Of a stretch of 64,000 bases of DNA, positions 1-13,055 are shown one piece after another. A program made the position numbers and the translations under genes. This DNA is from Gnetum montanum (lineage: Eukaryota > Streptophyta > Gnetopsida > Gnetales > Gnetaceae). The stretch's first letter is position 1. Every line of letters begins with the position of its first letter. The stretch lies in assembly GCA_015680685.1 (NCBI GenBank), contig MNCI01036663.1, positions 229,351 through 293,350 of the forward strand. Reading direction: 5' to 3'. The notes under the pieces were generated by a model. That model ran no database searches, was not told the origin of the DNA, and saw only the letters and a program-made list of their open reading frames with translations.

Positions 1-952
1 AAGACCAACCACACACAGTGGTGATGATGTCCTCCACCAATCCCAGGGGAATGGTGATGGACTGGTCTTTTAGCTCTAGTTGAATGTTGCTCTTCTTAAG
101 TTGGGATAGGTTCTAGGCATGATACATCTCTCGTGAAATTAAGTTGACTCCGGAACTTGAGTCAAGAAGAGCCCTATATGGTTTATTTGTAGCAATCTGT
201 AAATAGATTAAGGGACTCCCAGGGTCAGTTAGTTTCCTGGGAAGGTGGCCTACCTTGATCCAGTCAGTTACAGTATGTGTTAACATAAACATATGTGTTA
301 AGCTTTGTTGGACTAAAGGGTGCTCCAAAGCGTTAGATGGTGGAGGAGTGTACATGGCCTCAACCGTTTATTGTTGTGAGAGTTTTTCTGGGCTTTTGGT
401 TCTGAAGTAAAGTCTTCTCTTTTCATAGTTGTCAAAACCAGCAGCAGGTTGGATATTTACAACTCTCACAGCATGACATTGCTGCAGTTGAGGAGGAAGT
501 TCCCCTTGCATTGTTGGAGCAGGAGGTGTTACGGGAACTACTTGTCGTGGAAGAGGTGCAGATGGATTAGGAGGATGGCATGGGTATGGAGTGTCTCTCG
601 GAGGAGAAGGAGTCCTTCTGAATTACTCCTGAACTTGGTAGTGACGGTTGGGAGTTGAGTGACTCATAGAGTCACATGGAGAAATCGGCTACTGCAGATA
701 ATATCCATAAGAGTCAGGCTACCAATAAGGATACTGATATTTTAGCGATGGAATCCCCCATGACTGTGGGTATTGCCACTGCTAATGCTATCCGATGGGC
801 TATGTGGGAGTTCCACTTGGATAATACGTTAGTGGTTGGTGGAACTGCCTTGGGTTACCTTGTGGATAAGGTAACCTTTGGCGTGTTTGCTGTTGGTTGA
901 GTCCTGGATTAAGCACATACACCCCAGACTCTTGTAGATGTGAGATAATGAG

Positions 953-991
953 ACAACATCCCTTAAGATGGTCATAGTGGCAGATCTCACA
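953..991 (-). other. Zinc-knuckle-like motif in gag of copy E
   Basis: The translation CEICHYDHLKGCC has the spacing C-x2-C-x3-H-x4-C, one residue shorter between the second Cys and His than the canonical retroviral C-x2-C-x4-H-x4-C knuckle. The same spacing occurs in copies C (26151-26189) and D (57528-57566), so it is a family trait and not a local indel. Expected role: nucleic-acid binding by nucleocapsid. Confidence 0.7.
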
Positions 992-2119
992 TCCACCATC
1001 ATTGTCTGTGTCAGAATCTACAGCCACATTGGAGTTAGTGATTGTTTCCTTACCCTTGTTATGTGCAGGGCTTAAATCTCTCTACTTTTTCTTACCTTTT
1101 TCACTACTTTGTTCTACCTTAGACTCTTCTACAGTTTTCAAGACGGTTTCAATTTTAGAGTCTAAGGAACTCCATACGTCATCTACCTTAGTCGGTATTT
1201 ATGTTGTTAATTTTTGGATCGGCAAGGTTTTCCGATTCACTGACTCTTCGAGTGGTGACTCATCCTCTTCATCACAAAATTTCACTCCCTTCTTTTGAAG
1301 GGATGGATTGCGGTTGTATTCTTCTGCACTTTCTCTTTTGTGTAGCTCACCTTCTTTGTTTGCTACTCGCTCCAACAAGCTTTGTACTTCATGGGCTCTA
1401 AGTTTTGATAATCACCCTTGGGCATAAGTCCCAAGGGTTCTTCTAGTTTCATGCCTTAGCCCATCCATGATGTGGTGAAGTTGATCCTGCTAAGCGTACC
1501 CATGGCCCGAGCAATGATGTAACAATGTGTAATAGTAGGCCATGGTAGCATCCAATGGTTTGTGATGACCTTGCTTCCAGCCTTGGATCTGCTTACACAA
1601 ATTGAACACTTTGGAGTATGTTTGATACTTTTCGTTGAATAGTTCTAGCATCGTACTCCACCTCCTGATGATTTCTGGTTCTAAGGACTGGTACCAGCTC
1701 TCTACTTCCTTAGTGAGTTTCCTTGGGAACAACTTAAGTTTTTGCCACTCACTGTCTATATTCTAAAAGGAACAAGCATCGTGGAATGCTTGTAAATGAT
1801 TTTGTGGATCAGCATTGTATCCCCCTTCAAATCGTGGGATATTGTTCATGTCTAATCATTTGATCTGACTATCTTTCAAATGCCTTGTGGGAATCCTAAC
1901 TACCTCCGTTATGTCAAGCATACTTCGGGTTGCGAGTAGGGGCTCGTCATGATCATCTCTTTCATGACGCCCATGATGTTTGTGTTTTTCCCTACTCTCC
2001 CTATGTCCTTGCCCTTATCCTCTCTCTCGAATTTCCTGTTGAGGTCTTTCGTCTTTCTTACTTTTATCCTCAGCTTTATGTTCATGGTGGCTACACCCAA
2101 ATGTGGAAGGAGAGGATGA

Positions 2120-2195
2120 GTGCTATGAAGAAGAGGAAGAAGAAGGGGAACCATCTCCATGATGATGTGAAGAAGAAGAAGAAGAAGAAGGGGAA
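2120..2195. repeat. GAA/GAAG-rich simple repeat
   Basis: Two runs of imperfect GAA triplets lie within the charged N-terminal portion of the minus-strand gag copy. They encode low-complexity residues only and create spurious lysine- or leucine-rich reading frames on both strands. Confidence 0.8.
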
Positions 2196-2215
2196 CCTAA
2201 GAAGGCCATGATATT

Positions 2216-3780
2216 TCATCCAAAAATTATAACACAGAGATTATTGACATAGTCTTAAAATTGAAAATTAATTATATATTCGAAAGGTTCTATATGCTAT
2301 GTTTCTTAATATTACATACATCTTCTAAGTTGCAATATGCTATGTTCCTTATTAGGGCTTCTATAGATCATTTATTTGTATCCGTTTTTCATATAGATCA
2401 ATTGTCTTTTAAAATTTTATAGTTTTTCATAGTATTTTTGTAGTATTCTTGAACAAGCATTTTTAGTTTGATGAGACATTTTATTTTATTACTTTTTTTC
2501 TTCCATGGAGATTGTTACATTATTGTCAAAGTTGTTGACTTGGTAGATGCAATTGTACAGTTAGTGCTCTAGTATGCTTTTAAGTGATACATTTTGGACC
2601 TAAAAACTATGCTACTAAAGTAACATACCAATGTGGTAGCTTTGTCTTATGCTAGAGATTGGATTACTTACACTTGTAGCACCAAAGATTTCAATTTCAA
2701 AAAGTGCCACATGAGACAGGCCTTTGTAGTTTGAATTGTAAAACTCTCAATTTTTAATTGTCTCAACAATTACTGTAGAGAATATAATAAATGTGACTTT
2801 TATATTAGCTAAAATCATAGATAATGTAGGTTTTAAGATACAGTACAAAAGACTACATTGGGCAATAGAGCCATGTTATGCTTTTTCCTTGGACAAACTT
2901 TACTAACCACAAGAGTCATGAAAATTAATTGTAATTGAACATGAACTTTCAATTGGTAGAGTTGTTCCTTTTGTAATGATTATTTATAGATGTAAACCTT
3001 AAAGAGGCCACTTCCCCCTAAGATGATTTTTTTCTACTTCAAAATGATTTAGGTATATTGTCTTTTGAGCTTGAAGCCTTTGTTGGCATGTTCTTTACTA
3101 CATAAAATATCTATTTGAATTAATACTTCTTGTTTTTATACTAGTTTATTATCTCAAGGATCGTACTTTTTGTTTTTATTGATAACTTGGTTAGAGCATG
3201 TTGTTTTTGGTTTGCAAATCACATGTTTGTACTCGAGGGTTATGTTGAGATACATGCTAACCTGGAAGTCCATTATAATAATCCCTGGTAGCATTGTATT
3301 TTAGATTTTTTCATAACAATTATTATTTTTTGATTATATGAAATATTTTCTTTTCTATCATTCACCTTTGTTAAGAGCCAAATTAATATTAATTTTTAGA
3401 TATTTGATATCATTTTTGATTATTGCATATCTGTTATTATGTTGAAATTCCAATAATTTTTTTTCTTTTGTTTTTTTATAATAAGAAATGAAATTAAAAA
3501 AGCAGTACATGTTGGAGGTAGTATGAAATGCAAGGTCATTTCATAAATCATGTTCATCACTTGACCTTAAGATGTTTTGAAGACCGTTTTTATTTTTATT
3601 TAATTATAGTATGCCATGTAACATAAGAAAAAAATAGCCATGTAATGTGAATTCTATTTTACTAGGAGAATAAGAAAAAATTGGGAATTTTTAAAATTAT
3701 TTTGATTAAACTGGAATTAATGAGTTGATGTAATTACTAATGGTTTGAATTCAACATGTCTTTTCATTATTTACCTCTTT
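2216..3780. other. AT-rich stretch without recognisable genes
   Basis: No reading frame longer than a few dozen codons with coding character, no RNA gene and no tandem repeat is visible. It lies between the broken end of copy E and the LTR-like region of element T1. It may hold part of the T1 5' LTR (U3), but I could not find its start. Confidence 0.5.
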
Positions 3781-5015
3781 AGGCTATGGAAAAAAACTTC
3801 TGATTGGTACCATAGCTTGGACCCCTCACTTTCCTATAAATTCAAGGGTCTTTCGCATGTGTATAACTTAATAATTTGCTAATAAAGAAAGCTACTTGAA
3901 TTATTTTGCAATCTCAATTCTCTATTCACCATGTTTATTAAAACACCTGAAAGAAAAAATCATGTTACAAATGAAAGCCCATAGCCCATGCTTTTATTGT
4001 AATTTGGTAGAGATCTGAAGGAAAAAATAATTGCCTTTGTTTTCTACCAAATATCCCATCATGTAGCCTTATATTGGTAAAATTTTAAAGAATTTTTCAA
4101 TGAAAAAGTGAGATTTGTAGCCCACACTTTACATATCTCATGTATGCTACCTTGTGGGGGCTAAAAATACTCCACAAGCTACAAAAATTGGCCATTTCAT
4201 TTCATATGTTGCATATTCCAACTTCACATGCTATGGTAGTATGTAGGCAGCATGTTAGATTTAGGCTTTAGTTTCACATGCTATACATCTCATTCCCACA
4301 CATTGTGGCAGCGTGTGGCACTTAAGCTTTAAGCCCACATGCTGCACTTTGACCTAGGAACCTAGGAACAATTTGTAATACTTAAAAAATTGTAATGGAT
4401 ACTAGTGCAATAGATTCATGGCCTATAAATACCAGATTTGATGCATCTTTCAAGACCTTTTGAGCAATCTTGTGTCAAAAACTTAACAGAGAGTAGCAAA
4501 GCTTTGTAGTAGATTTTTGCAACCTTTTCACAATTTTTGTAGCATTGATTTGTGAACATATGATTTGGAGTAGACATTCATTATATTGTAGATCAAATTA
4601 GGAAACTAGTGTAGAGTTTGTGTGGAATACACCCTACAATCTACCCCAGATTAAGACAGACACATTAATTTCTTAGGCTTCAGAAAGCCTTGCTCTATTC
4701 TCTTCCTCAAGCCCCCATTTTGCATTCATTAATAGTTATAATTAATTTAAGATTTTTAGTCATTTCTATTTCACTATATTTTCTCCTTGGTTGTTCTTTG
4801 ATCTTGTAGTGCATTCTTATTTTACATGCATTTATTAAAATTTATTCTCATTTACATAAGTTGATGGTAACATATCTTCTAAGTTCCTAAGTGATTGAGA
4901 AAACTATTTGTGATGCTCCAGATTCTTTTTCAGGCCTATGTATTTATAAGTTAAATTGTTTCGTATAGGATCTTTTGATTTTCTAATACCAAAATTTTCT
5001 ATTGCTATAGTTTCT
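3781..5015 (+). repeat. LTR-like region of Tat-like element T1 (5' LTR, left end undefined)
   Basis: A TATA box (TATAAATA, 4424-4431) lies about 590 bp upstream of the motif GTGTTAGAAGGAGG, which in this window repeatedly follows LTR U5 ends. The last 140 bp before that motif align loosely by eye with the end of the LTR at 22113-23290 (shared TAGATcct, TTTTTxTGTG, TTGCTATA and GTGxTAGAAGGAGG). The U3 part holds several CACATGC/GCATGTGG words (4150-4360), also found in the repeats at 15.4-17.05 kb. The left boundary is not resolved, so the start coordinate is only indicative. Confidence 0.5.
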
Positions 5016-5030
5016 AGTGTTAGAAGGAGG
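5016..5030 (+). other. Primer-binding-site-like motif of T1
   Basis: AGTGTTAGAAGGAGG follows the T1 LTR-like region and matches GGTGCTAGAAGGAGG at 23316-23330 and the minus-strand copy at 46428-46415. Its position between U5 and leader suits a primer binding site or conserved packaging/leader element. I could not match it to a specific tRNA 3' end. Confidence 0.4.
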
Positions 5031-5469
5031 ACCTTTGCCTAAATTCTTCACTAAAATTTGTTACAAAAAAATTGTTGTCCATTTCTGCCTTAGCCTGTAA
5101 GCTCATTTGATGAAAATAATTTTTTTTTTTAGGTTTTCCAAAAACCAACATGTGGCCTAATAACCTATTTTATTTACAATATTTTTTACTTGTTAATTTT
5201 GTAGTCATAGTGTGCAACGTTACATCCATTCCTTGAACTTTGCAAGAAAAGAAATTAATTTCTCATAGTGTAGTGCATAGCACTGTCACAACCCCTACAC
5301 TACCTTGGCACTTTCAATTTACATTACCATCATCTCTATTTTTGTTGTTGTAGTTTGTAGTTTTTGATCTTTTCCTTTTGAATTCTATATCCTATTTACA
5401 TTTTTTGTTCACATTCACTAGAAAACTTAAACAAAAATTTTAACAAAAATATTTGCTTTTATAGTTGTA

Positions 5470-5765
5470 GTGTATTTAAAGCTTATCCCTTTCACAGGCT
5501 ATAGCTCCACAAGCTATACCTTTGTATGCTACAACCTTCATAGGCTATAGCTTCACAAGATATAAGCTATAACCTCTTCACACATTATAGCTCCACAAGC
5601 TACAGGTTGTGAACCTTCACATGCTATAAATCCACAAGCTATAGTTTCACATGTTACAACGTCCCACAAATTGTAAGTCCCAAGTCTTACATGCTACAAC
5701 CTCACACACTATAGCCTTACATGTTGTGAGTCTTACACATTGTAAGTTTGTAGCTTGTGTAAAGC
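5470..5765 (+). repeat. Imperfect short repeats in the T1 leader
   Basis: Roughly a dozen degenerate copies of a 15-25 bp phrase built from CACAAGCTATAG, CACATGCTA and GCTATAGCT follow each other between the primer-site motif and the gag start. Many units are partly self-complementary (AGCTATAGCT type). The vocabulary overlaps the CACATG/CATGTG palindromes in the array at 15.4-17.05 kb of the same element. Confidence 0.55.
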
Positions 5766-5862
5766 ATTAAAACCATAGAAATCTTTGTTACCTTAATCAA
5801 GTTATTAGCCTACTATGTTTTATGCTTTTGCCTTCACTATCCTATAGCATCATATCATTGCT

Positions 5863-8800
5863 ATGGTTTCCAACCAGTAGTCTACCCACATCGATGTCCC
5901 TAAGGATTTGGTTGCGATGGAGTGTAGATGGTCTCTTAAGTGCTTTGGACATGATCCCATGCCTGCTACACTTACATAGGATCATTACAACTTCATCTAT
6001 ACAAAGATCCAAGTTGGCCTTTGCATCCTACACAAGAAGTTAGACTCCAAATGTAAATTTGAGATTATTCATAGGAATGGGAAGGAATATATTCCTTCCT
6101 TGTATGATAGGATAGAACTCTTTGAAGCTCATATTCACATGCTAGCCCACCTAGTAGATGACAATGAGGAAATTGTGGCAAGTGAGGAGTCTAGCCTTGA
6201 TCATGATCAAGGTGATTAAGAGGAATTTGAAGGTTACTACAAAGAGGATACCTAAGGGGAGGAAGATTTAAAAACATCCATCCTAGATTTTATGATTAAT
6301 CCCTTATATAATATACAAGTAACACCTACCATATCCTTGGAGCAGACTTCACAACTAGTTTTCCAAGTCTTCTTCCTATTAACATCTCTCCCATTTACCA
6401 CCCAACCTTGCTCCACATAGCCACCACAGAATGTGTCTTCCATGCCTTCTTGTTCATCACCTTGGAAAGCCCTTCTTCGAGAGCTCAAGTCTTGAAAACC
6501 TCTTGCATACCGTTTGTTCCTTTTATCCTACAAATCCCTACATAGACATCAATTTTCCTCTTTAACCCCCTTGCGATAATGGCAATGAGGCCTTTCTAGA
6601 TAATACTATAGTCTATTACCAAACCTCAAGTCATTCCATCACCTCGGTAGCTTGCTTTATTGCTTGTGCAACTTGTAGGAGTGCCTCAGAGCCTAGATTA
6701 TGCTTTCTAGTTGACCCAAAGCCTCATTGAGAAGTTAAAGAAGCTTGAGGCTAGCATGACACAAACAGTAAAATTCATGGAATTTTACTAGGATAACTTG
6801 ATTAGTCCTAATTTCCTTCAATAACCCTTTCCTCATGGATAACAATTCCTCACTTCTCCAAATATAATGGTGAAAGTAATCCTAATGCTCATTTGATTAT
6901 CTTTGGTTTGGAATGGCTACTATTGCAAGCTTGGACCCACATTATAGTACATGCCTTTTCCATGTCCTTAACTAGAAAAGCTCTTGATTAGTACCAAGTG
7001 CTACCTAGAGGATCTAGAGCTTCCTTAGAAAAATTGATAAACTAATTCATTGATCACTTTAAGTATAACATGAAACTCGAAACAATGCTTGATCAGCTCA
7101 TGAAAGTTGAATAGGGGTCCCTTGAACTTGTTCAAAAATTCATATAAAGATGGAATGTCACACTCAACAAGATACTCTAGTACATCTTTGAAACACATCT
7201 CTTGGCCATCTTCAAGGGGGTAGTTAATGACTTCATCAAGTCTAAGCTCTATTATTTACATCCTCAATCCTTAATTCAAGTCTTTTCCTAAGTTAGGAAC
7301 TTAGAAGATGCAATTAAAGCTAGTAATGACCCTACATATATAACCTATAAGAATCAACATACTAAATGAGATAGGGATAAAGGAAAGAAAGCACATGAAG
7401 TTGTGGCCACTGTGGCAAAAGAACCCAAAACCACATAGAGGTCAAAGACCACACAACCTAGGGCCCCTACCACTACTTTCCAACCATTAGCATTAAGTGC
7501 TTTCATGTCTAACTTTCCTAAGCCTAACTTTAAGAGAAAATATAGGTCAAAGTAAATGAAGCTACTTGTAAAGCCATTTGAGCTTCTTGATCAGCCTTTT
7601 AAGAATGGTTGCATTCAATATAAGTAGTTATTTAAGAATGCTCATAAGAGGCATGATCATATATGTGAGATTGCTAAAGATCGCACTAAATCCATAAAAG
7701 ATGACCCTCCTATGCTTAAATAATTTAAGTTAGACCAGGTTTGTCAGTATGACTAGCTACTTGGCCATGATATTGATTTTTTCTTAGTCCTAGAAGATGA
7801 TTTATAGAAAATGATTGATAGTGGAGAGCTAGTTCCAAGTTCATATAGCCTGGTTAGGTTCCAAAATCAGCCAATGTAGGTATATAAAGATCCTCTCAAT
7901 TCAAGTAATAACTAGTTCACCATAGTAGCATTCAACATACATGACAAGACTAAACCTACTAGGGAGCTATTTGTGGTTCTAATACCTCCTTGTGATGAAA
8001 GGGCTTCAACTTCTATGAGTTCAAGAACTCCTTTTGTCTTAAGGGTACCACAAGCACCTCTAAAAGAACCACTTATCATTAGAGTGCCCCCTCACTTTGT
8101 GAATAAGCTTGTGATCCAATTTGATTAACATCCTCCCATGGTAGCCAATATCTCAACTTCTTCATAATCAAATAACAAGAATTCATCACAAAAATAATGC
8201 GAGAAGCCAACTCCAAAGCCTATGGCGAAGAACACTAACCAATCAAAGGTACGAAAGGAAGTAGGTCCACAGAAGCCAATTGTAATATTAGCCATACTAA
8301 TGGATTTGAGTGCTCAAAATGCATCCACCAGCCAACCTAGGGAGGATAATAAAAAATAAGAGAAGGAAAAGGGGCCAAAACAACAATCGTTAAAACATGA
8401 GATCAAAATCTTGGGTAGGATGAAAAACGTCAAGGCCAACAAAACCAACAATGAAGTAGACAATGATAAGGACTTCCTCTCTATAATGGAACAAGTTAAG
8501 CTTTCATTAAAATAGAAAAATACTTCATTGAGCTTATTTGATTTGGTTATGACCTCCCTTGCTCATTGTGAAGCCCTAGTTAAGATGCTAACTTCTATTT
8601 TTGTGAATGAGGATATCCTAGCCAATGAGGAGTTTATCCATGCAGTGATAGTACCATCCACATCCTAGGGAGAAATGAAGTCATCCACTTGAGTGTTTTG
8701 CAACATTGAGCTAGAAATAAATCCTCAAAATAGTGAGGTATCTAGGGCTTCTCTCTTTATAACAAGTAGAGCTATCCAGTACAAGCTTCATAGAGTACAT

Positions 8801-9392
8801 GTAGATGACTGGATGGCCACAAATGTTATTCCCTTTCTATCATGAAGCACTTAGGCCTGGTCAAATATATATAGAACACCTTTACTACTACACTCAAATC
8901 ATTTATGAGTTATGCGTGGTGATGAGGGGTTAAATAATGTTATACTTTATGGTTAGGGAATAGTTCCCCACAATTGCTAATTTCCTTGTGATGGAAGATA
9001 CACCTAGTTTTAATCTAATCCTAGGAAAGTCCTAGTTAGTCAAACTATGTGCAATCTCCTCCCTAATCGATCAAGAAATTCACCTACCTTACAAGGGAGG
9101 TGAGATCATCATTTGTAGGGATAGTGCAATCTCCTTGTTAATTAATAATGTTGACATAGAACAAGGGTGTGAAATGGAGTTTCAGGAACAAACTCTTATA
9201 TCCAAAGATGAAGTTAAGAACTGTAGCAACATCCACCAAGCCCAAACCAACAGCATAGGGGCCATAGATGAAACATAGAAGTAACTCCCATCCAATATCT
9301 TAAGCAAAGGGAATGGGAAGTACAAGATTATGCAATAGAAATCATATGAATTCTCTAATCTTTCTAAGATTAGAAAACAAATGTGCAATTAA
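5863..9392 (+). pseudogene. Tat-like gag-protease polyprotein, copy T1
   Basis: This is about 1,177 codons of decayed gag-pro. The start is chosen because ATG-x-TTCCAA is shared with copy T2 at 33144. Features in order: an N-terminal region with HRNGKEYIPSLYD (near 6070; T2 has HHNGKEYIPSMYN); the gag domain at about 6840-7330 (FSKYNGESNPNAHL, then FKYNMKLETMLDQLMKVE); a degenerate zinc-knuckle area near 7740 (CQYD, LLGHDIDFF); a helix-rich linker near 8520-8650; and a protease whose active-site region reads VDDWMATNVI (near 8810) followed by the C-terminal LILGKSWL block (near 9020). It ends in SNLSKIRKQMCN and TAA; T2 stops at the equivalent codon, so this is probably the native end of ORF1. 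There are many in-frame stops, mostly TAG. Pol is not adjacent: it begins 8.5 kb downstream. Assignment to the Tat lineage rests on domain architecture. Confidence 0.8.
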
Positions 9393-9920
9393 ACATGTTG
9401 CTCGTCTTTTTTCTTTTGTTTGTACAGTTTAACTAGTAGCATTATTTTCATTTTTTATTTACATATTTACTTTTTATCTTACAATTTTTACTCTATTACA
9501 TCATGTTTATTGTGTTCGTAAGTAGCCTTATTTCATGTTTTTGCATCAATTTATGGTTTTTTTTTGTTGTTCATGTTTACTAGAAAAATTACAAAATAAC
9601 ATAAAAAATGGAAAACATAAAACTACATAAAAATTTTAAAACATAAAGGAACCAAAAAATGTTTTAAAATTAAAGCCAAAATAGTAGCCATGTAACCCAA
9701 AATTAAATGTCCATAGCCATAGTTACATTGTGCAACATACAACAACAAAAATAGGACATAGTTTCCCAGGCTATGGTAGTTAAACAAAAACCACTATAAA
9801 ACTATAACAAAAACAACAATATGTAACTGGTCCAACAATAGCCAAAACTAAGTCATAGGGGGGTGGGGAGGATCATCATGAATATCATTGTTGATGTCAT
9901 CATCATCATGCTTGGGGCTT

Positions 9921-10028
9921 CTAAATAGCAAAACATGCAAACAGTTAGTAACCATGATGACCAAGGAGCATAACTACAAAACAAGAAAGCACAAAACAAA
10001 AATATAACATAAAAATGTTAAAACATAC
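9921..10028 (-). other. Predicted intron (last) of the antisense gene
   Basis: Donor CACAA|GTATGTTTT and acceptor TTTTGCTATTTAG|AAGCC on the minus strand, U-rich, 108 bp. It joins ...PKFLEVCTSM-type coding sequence to the acidic C-terminal tail. A second possible acceptor (TTTTGTAG) lies about 50 bp earlier. Confidence 0.55.
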
Positions 10029-10861
10029 TTGTGCAAACCTCAAGGAATTTTGGAGTAATGTCATTGGGAGCAAAGTTTTGAAGTGTAGTCTCAAAACTAT
10101 GAAGGATTTGATCTTCACTCATGTTAGCCTAATTGATTTCTTCCAAATCCACTCTTGTCAAGATATTTCTCCTTTTTACATCTATTTGCTAAGGTGGTCC
10201 ATGGAAAAAATCAACCATGGTGGTTTTCTTAGACAAAATATTAATTTGTGAAGTAGAAGAATCAACAAACATCACTAATTCTACAAATATCCTGAAGGCA
10301 TTCTCTACACCCATTCCTTGCATAAATATCTCAAGTTTTTATTGCTCTATAGCCTCCTCATGCCATAGCTTTAGCTAGCTCTCCTTTTTTGCCTTGTATT
10401 GTCACTTGTGAGTCTTCTTTGCTTTTTCCCAATGAAGCACCCAAGTGCAATAATCTTTCCAATCCTTGGATTTATGAATCAATAGCTTCATTTACATTTC
10501 CTTTTGAATGTTACTCCTAGATAGAGTAACTTTTCTTTGGATGGTAATCTAGTAGCATGACCACTCAATTTCCTTAGTGTGCAAAAAGTCTCTATTGGAT
10601 ACATGAGCCTCTATAAACTCTTTGCTATCACTAAGCCTCATGTTCTCATTTAATAGCTCTTTTACCTATTTTTCCATGGCCACAGCCTTATTCCATAGAA
10701 ACTTATTGGAGCATTGGGTCTTCAAGGTTGTCTCTACACAAGGCATAGCACACTTGGTAGCTTCTTCGTACAACCTTATGAAACATTTCCCACATCATAT
10801 GGTAGTTTAGGAAGATCATCAATGTCAATGTCACATATAGGATCCCATCTAAATTTGGGCA

Positions 10862-11006
10862 CTGCAATGAACAAAAACACAAGAAAAAAAAACAACCAAA
10901 GCATCTAAATACCACTAAAATCATGTAGCCATAAATCACAAAAAAGAAATTATAAAAATATAAAAAAAATAAAACTACAAAGTAAAATATTCTAGCTTTT
11001 CTTAAC
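10862..11006 (-). other. Predicted intron of the antisense gene
   Basis: Acceptor TTTTTGTTCATTGCAG|TGCCC is a strong plant-type 3' splice site. The donor is GTTAAG at 11006 (or GTTGTT at 11009). The body is T-rich on the minus strand. The downstream exon opens with PKFRWDPICDIDIDDLPKL. Confidence 0.55.
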
Positions 11007-11390
11007 AACATCAGGGGCTATTTGCTGTAACTAGTCTATCATGTCATCTTCGACTCATTGCATGAATTCCAACTTGTCTAGGCCCTCCACCCATGGCTTG
11101 TGATGAAATGTATATGTAGATGCTTTTGGAGAAGACTCATGTAGTACAATAGCCATAACCATCAATAAAATTTGGAACCAAAATGTATAACATCAGAAAA
11201 AAAAATGCAAACAACACCAAAACCTTATTGGGAAGATCATGAGGCAAGTCTATGGAAGGATTGTCTTCTAGAGGTAGATCATCCAAGATGGAATCCAAAA
11301 TGTCCAATTCTTCTTAGGATGTTCTTTCCTCTTCCTTGTATTGTTGCTTCCCCTCCACCGCAACCTATGTAGCCAACACCTATTTGTTTC

Positions 11391-11508
11391 CTACAACTAA
11401 TCAAAGTTAAAAATGGAACACATCGGTGAATGTTTTTAATAATAAAAATATAACCCAAAAAATAAAAAAAAAATTAAAAAATATAAAATATAAAAAATAT
11501 GTACTTAC
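11391..11508 (-). other. Predicted intron of the antisense gene (best splice signals)
   Basis: Donor ATTGGAG|GTAAGTAC is a perfect plant donor. The body is very U-rich and the acceptor is GATTAGTTGTAG|GAAAC (alternative AG at 11397). The length is 118 bp. Upstream coding ends KKLAIKLNKINQAIG; downstream coding continues into the KQQYKEEERTS region. Confidence 0.65.
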
Positions 11509-12612
11509 CTCCAATAGCTTGATTGATCTTGTTAAGCTTAATGGCTAGCTTCTTACGTGCATAGGAATAGTTTCTTCAACATGTGGCCTTGTCATCTTCT
11601 CTTTGGCTGCACCTATAGCTTCTATGTGTACCCTCTTTTCCCTTCTTGCATTATCACATGTAGCATAGGGTTCCACTCCCATACTATCAAGGAAGCAACA
11701 ACGTACATTACGAGGGTTCTTAGTGATAATATACAGTGACTCTCCAACCTTTTCCATTAGTGGATCTTTGACACACATCATTGGAATAATGTGATTATTC
11801 CAAGGTTTGAAAATTTGGGAGGCATCATGAGCCATCCACTTTCCATTCCTTTTGACCATTAAGAACTCCATGAATAATTTAGGATATGTAGTGGAAAAAT
11901 TATAATGTATATAACATATATAACTGAGTTTGTTGCGAAACCTTTGGATTTCATCTCGTAGACCAATAACCAGGAAGGCAACCCAATCAAACCTAGTGCC
12001 ATTAATTAACACCTTCTTCATTGTCCAAGCCTATTGACCCCTATGATTTTCTGTTGTGTTAGTAACATGGGAAAGGCTTTATAATGGAAGATAGGGTAGA
12101 TTTTGTTTGCTTTATCAACTTTGCACTAACTAAAAGACAACGGACCACTAGTAGAGGAGTCAAGTGAGGCCTCTATTTCCTCTCTACGGCTTCCCTCTTT
12201 CCTTGCTCTAATAGTTATCTCAACATAATTATAAGGTACAAAAAATATATTGCTAAACATGGACTAATTAATTCTCAAAATCATAGAATAGCCATGGAAA
12301 CAGGTGATAAATTTCATAATTCCCTCATTAAAAGAGTGAATCACATGTAACATCTTGGCCATTGACACTGATGGACTGGGTAGCATAAGAAAGGTCAAAT
12401 AAACTTGTGTTAGTAATGTGCTATCACTTCTATGATGATTCTACTTCACATCATTTGAGCTAAAGTTTCTCCTAAACATGGCCTAAAATGGTCACATCAA
12501 TAGTAGACTCGTGTACCAAATTTGCAACATAACATAGATAACCCATTTGTCTCTTACGTAGTAGACAATCCAAAAATAATCAAAAGAAAAAGTCATTAAA
12601 AAACTCAAAAAA

Positions 12613-12696
12613 CTAGAAAACCAAAAAGAAAAAGAAAAAAAAAAGAAAAACACAAAAACTAAAAGTGTTGATCATGCTTAACAAACTTTTGCTTAC
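12613..12696 (-). other. Predicted intron of the antisense gene
   Basis: Donor AAGTTTG|GTAAGC matches the consensus and the exon before it is open (SWYFCVYEINLSTN ... LPKFG). A long pyrimidine tract leads to TTTTCTAG at 12613; the true acceptor may lie up to about 60 bp further on because the T-rich run continues. Confidence 0.55.
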
Positions 12697-12961
12697 CAAA
12701 CTTAGGCAAAGTTCGATGCTTAGAATGGGCTTGTGGAGGTGCTCCTAAGTCTTCATAGGTCCACCATTTATGTGTATGATTGGTAGATAGATTTATTTCA
12801 TACACACAAAAATACCATGAACGGTATCTACTGAACTCAACCTCAAAGTTGATTAACCACTTGCATCCCTGACCTCACCTTGCTTGAATTCCTCCAAGGC
12901 TGTACAAGCCACAGATAAAGTTTGGTTATTTCTTAACGATCCTTTGGGATGTACTTCATAC

Positions 12962-13055
12962 CTATAAAGAAAAGCATCAAAATAGTTAGAGCTAGAAAAA
13001 ATTTGATGCTAAAGATGAAAATAGTTAGAACAAACATAACAATTTAGGATTATAC
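12962..13055 (-). other. Predicted intron of the antisense gene
   Basis: Acceptor GATGCTTTTCTTTATAG|GTATG is good. The donor is probably GTATAATC at 13055, immediately after a TAA that closes the upstream reading frame, so the exact donor is uncertain. Confidence 0.45.

Larger units (their letters stand above)
1..2215 (-). pseudogene. Athila-like gag-protease fragment (copy E), truncated at both ends
   Basis: Read on the minus strand this is the 5' half of a Ty3/gypsy polyprotein: a charged N-terminal part (about 2160-1909), the capsid-type retrotransposon gag domain (1732-1490, containing the block SWYQSLEPE and the motif KYQTYSKVFNL), a zinc-knuckle-like motif (991-953) and the start of a retropepsin (355-113). 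The protease active site reads LLDSSSGVNLIS, so the glycine of the usual D-S/T-G triad is lost. The gag block aligns by eye with the plus-strand copy at 56672-56950 (shared WYQSLEP, KYQTYS and QIQGWK) and more distantly with 25085-25435. Frameshifts and stops separate the pieces. The homology stops abruptly near 2215, before any leader, primer site or LTR, so the 5' end is missing; the rest of the protease runs off the window. The copy is dead; its assignment to the same family as elements C and D is firm. Confidence 0.85.

Noticed and set aside
10703-11011. Minus-strand ORF of 102 codons rich in Phe/Tyr/Leu
   Set aside because: Its first half is a U-rich predicted intron read through; the real exon uses another frame from 10861.
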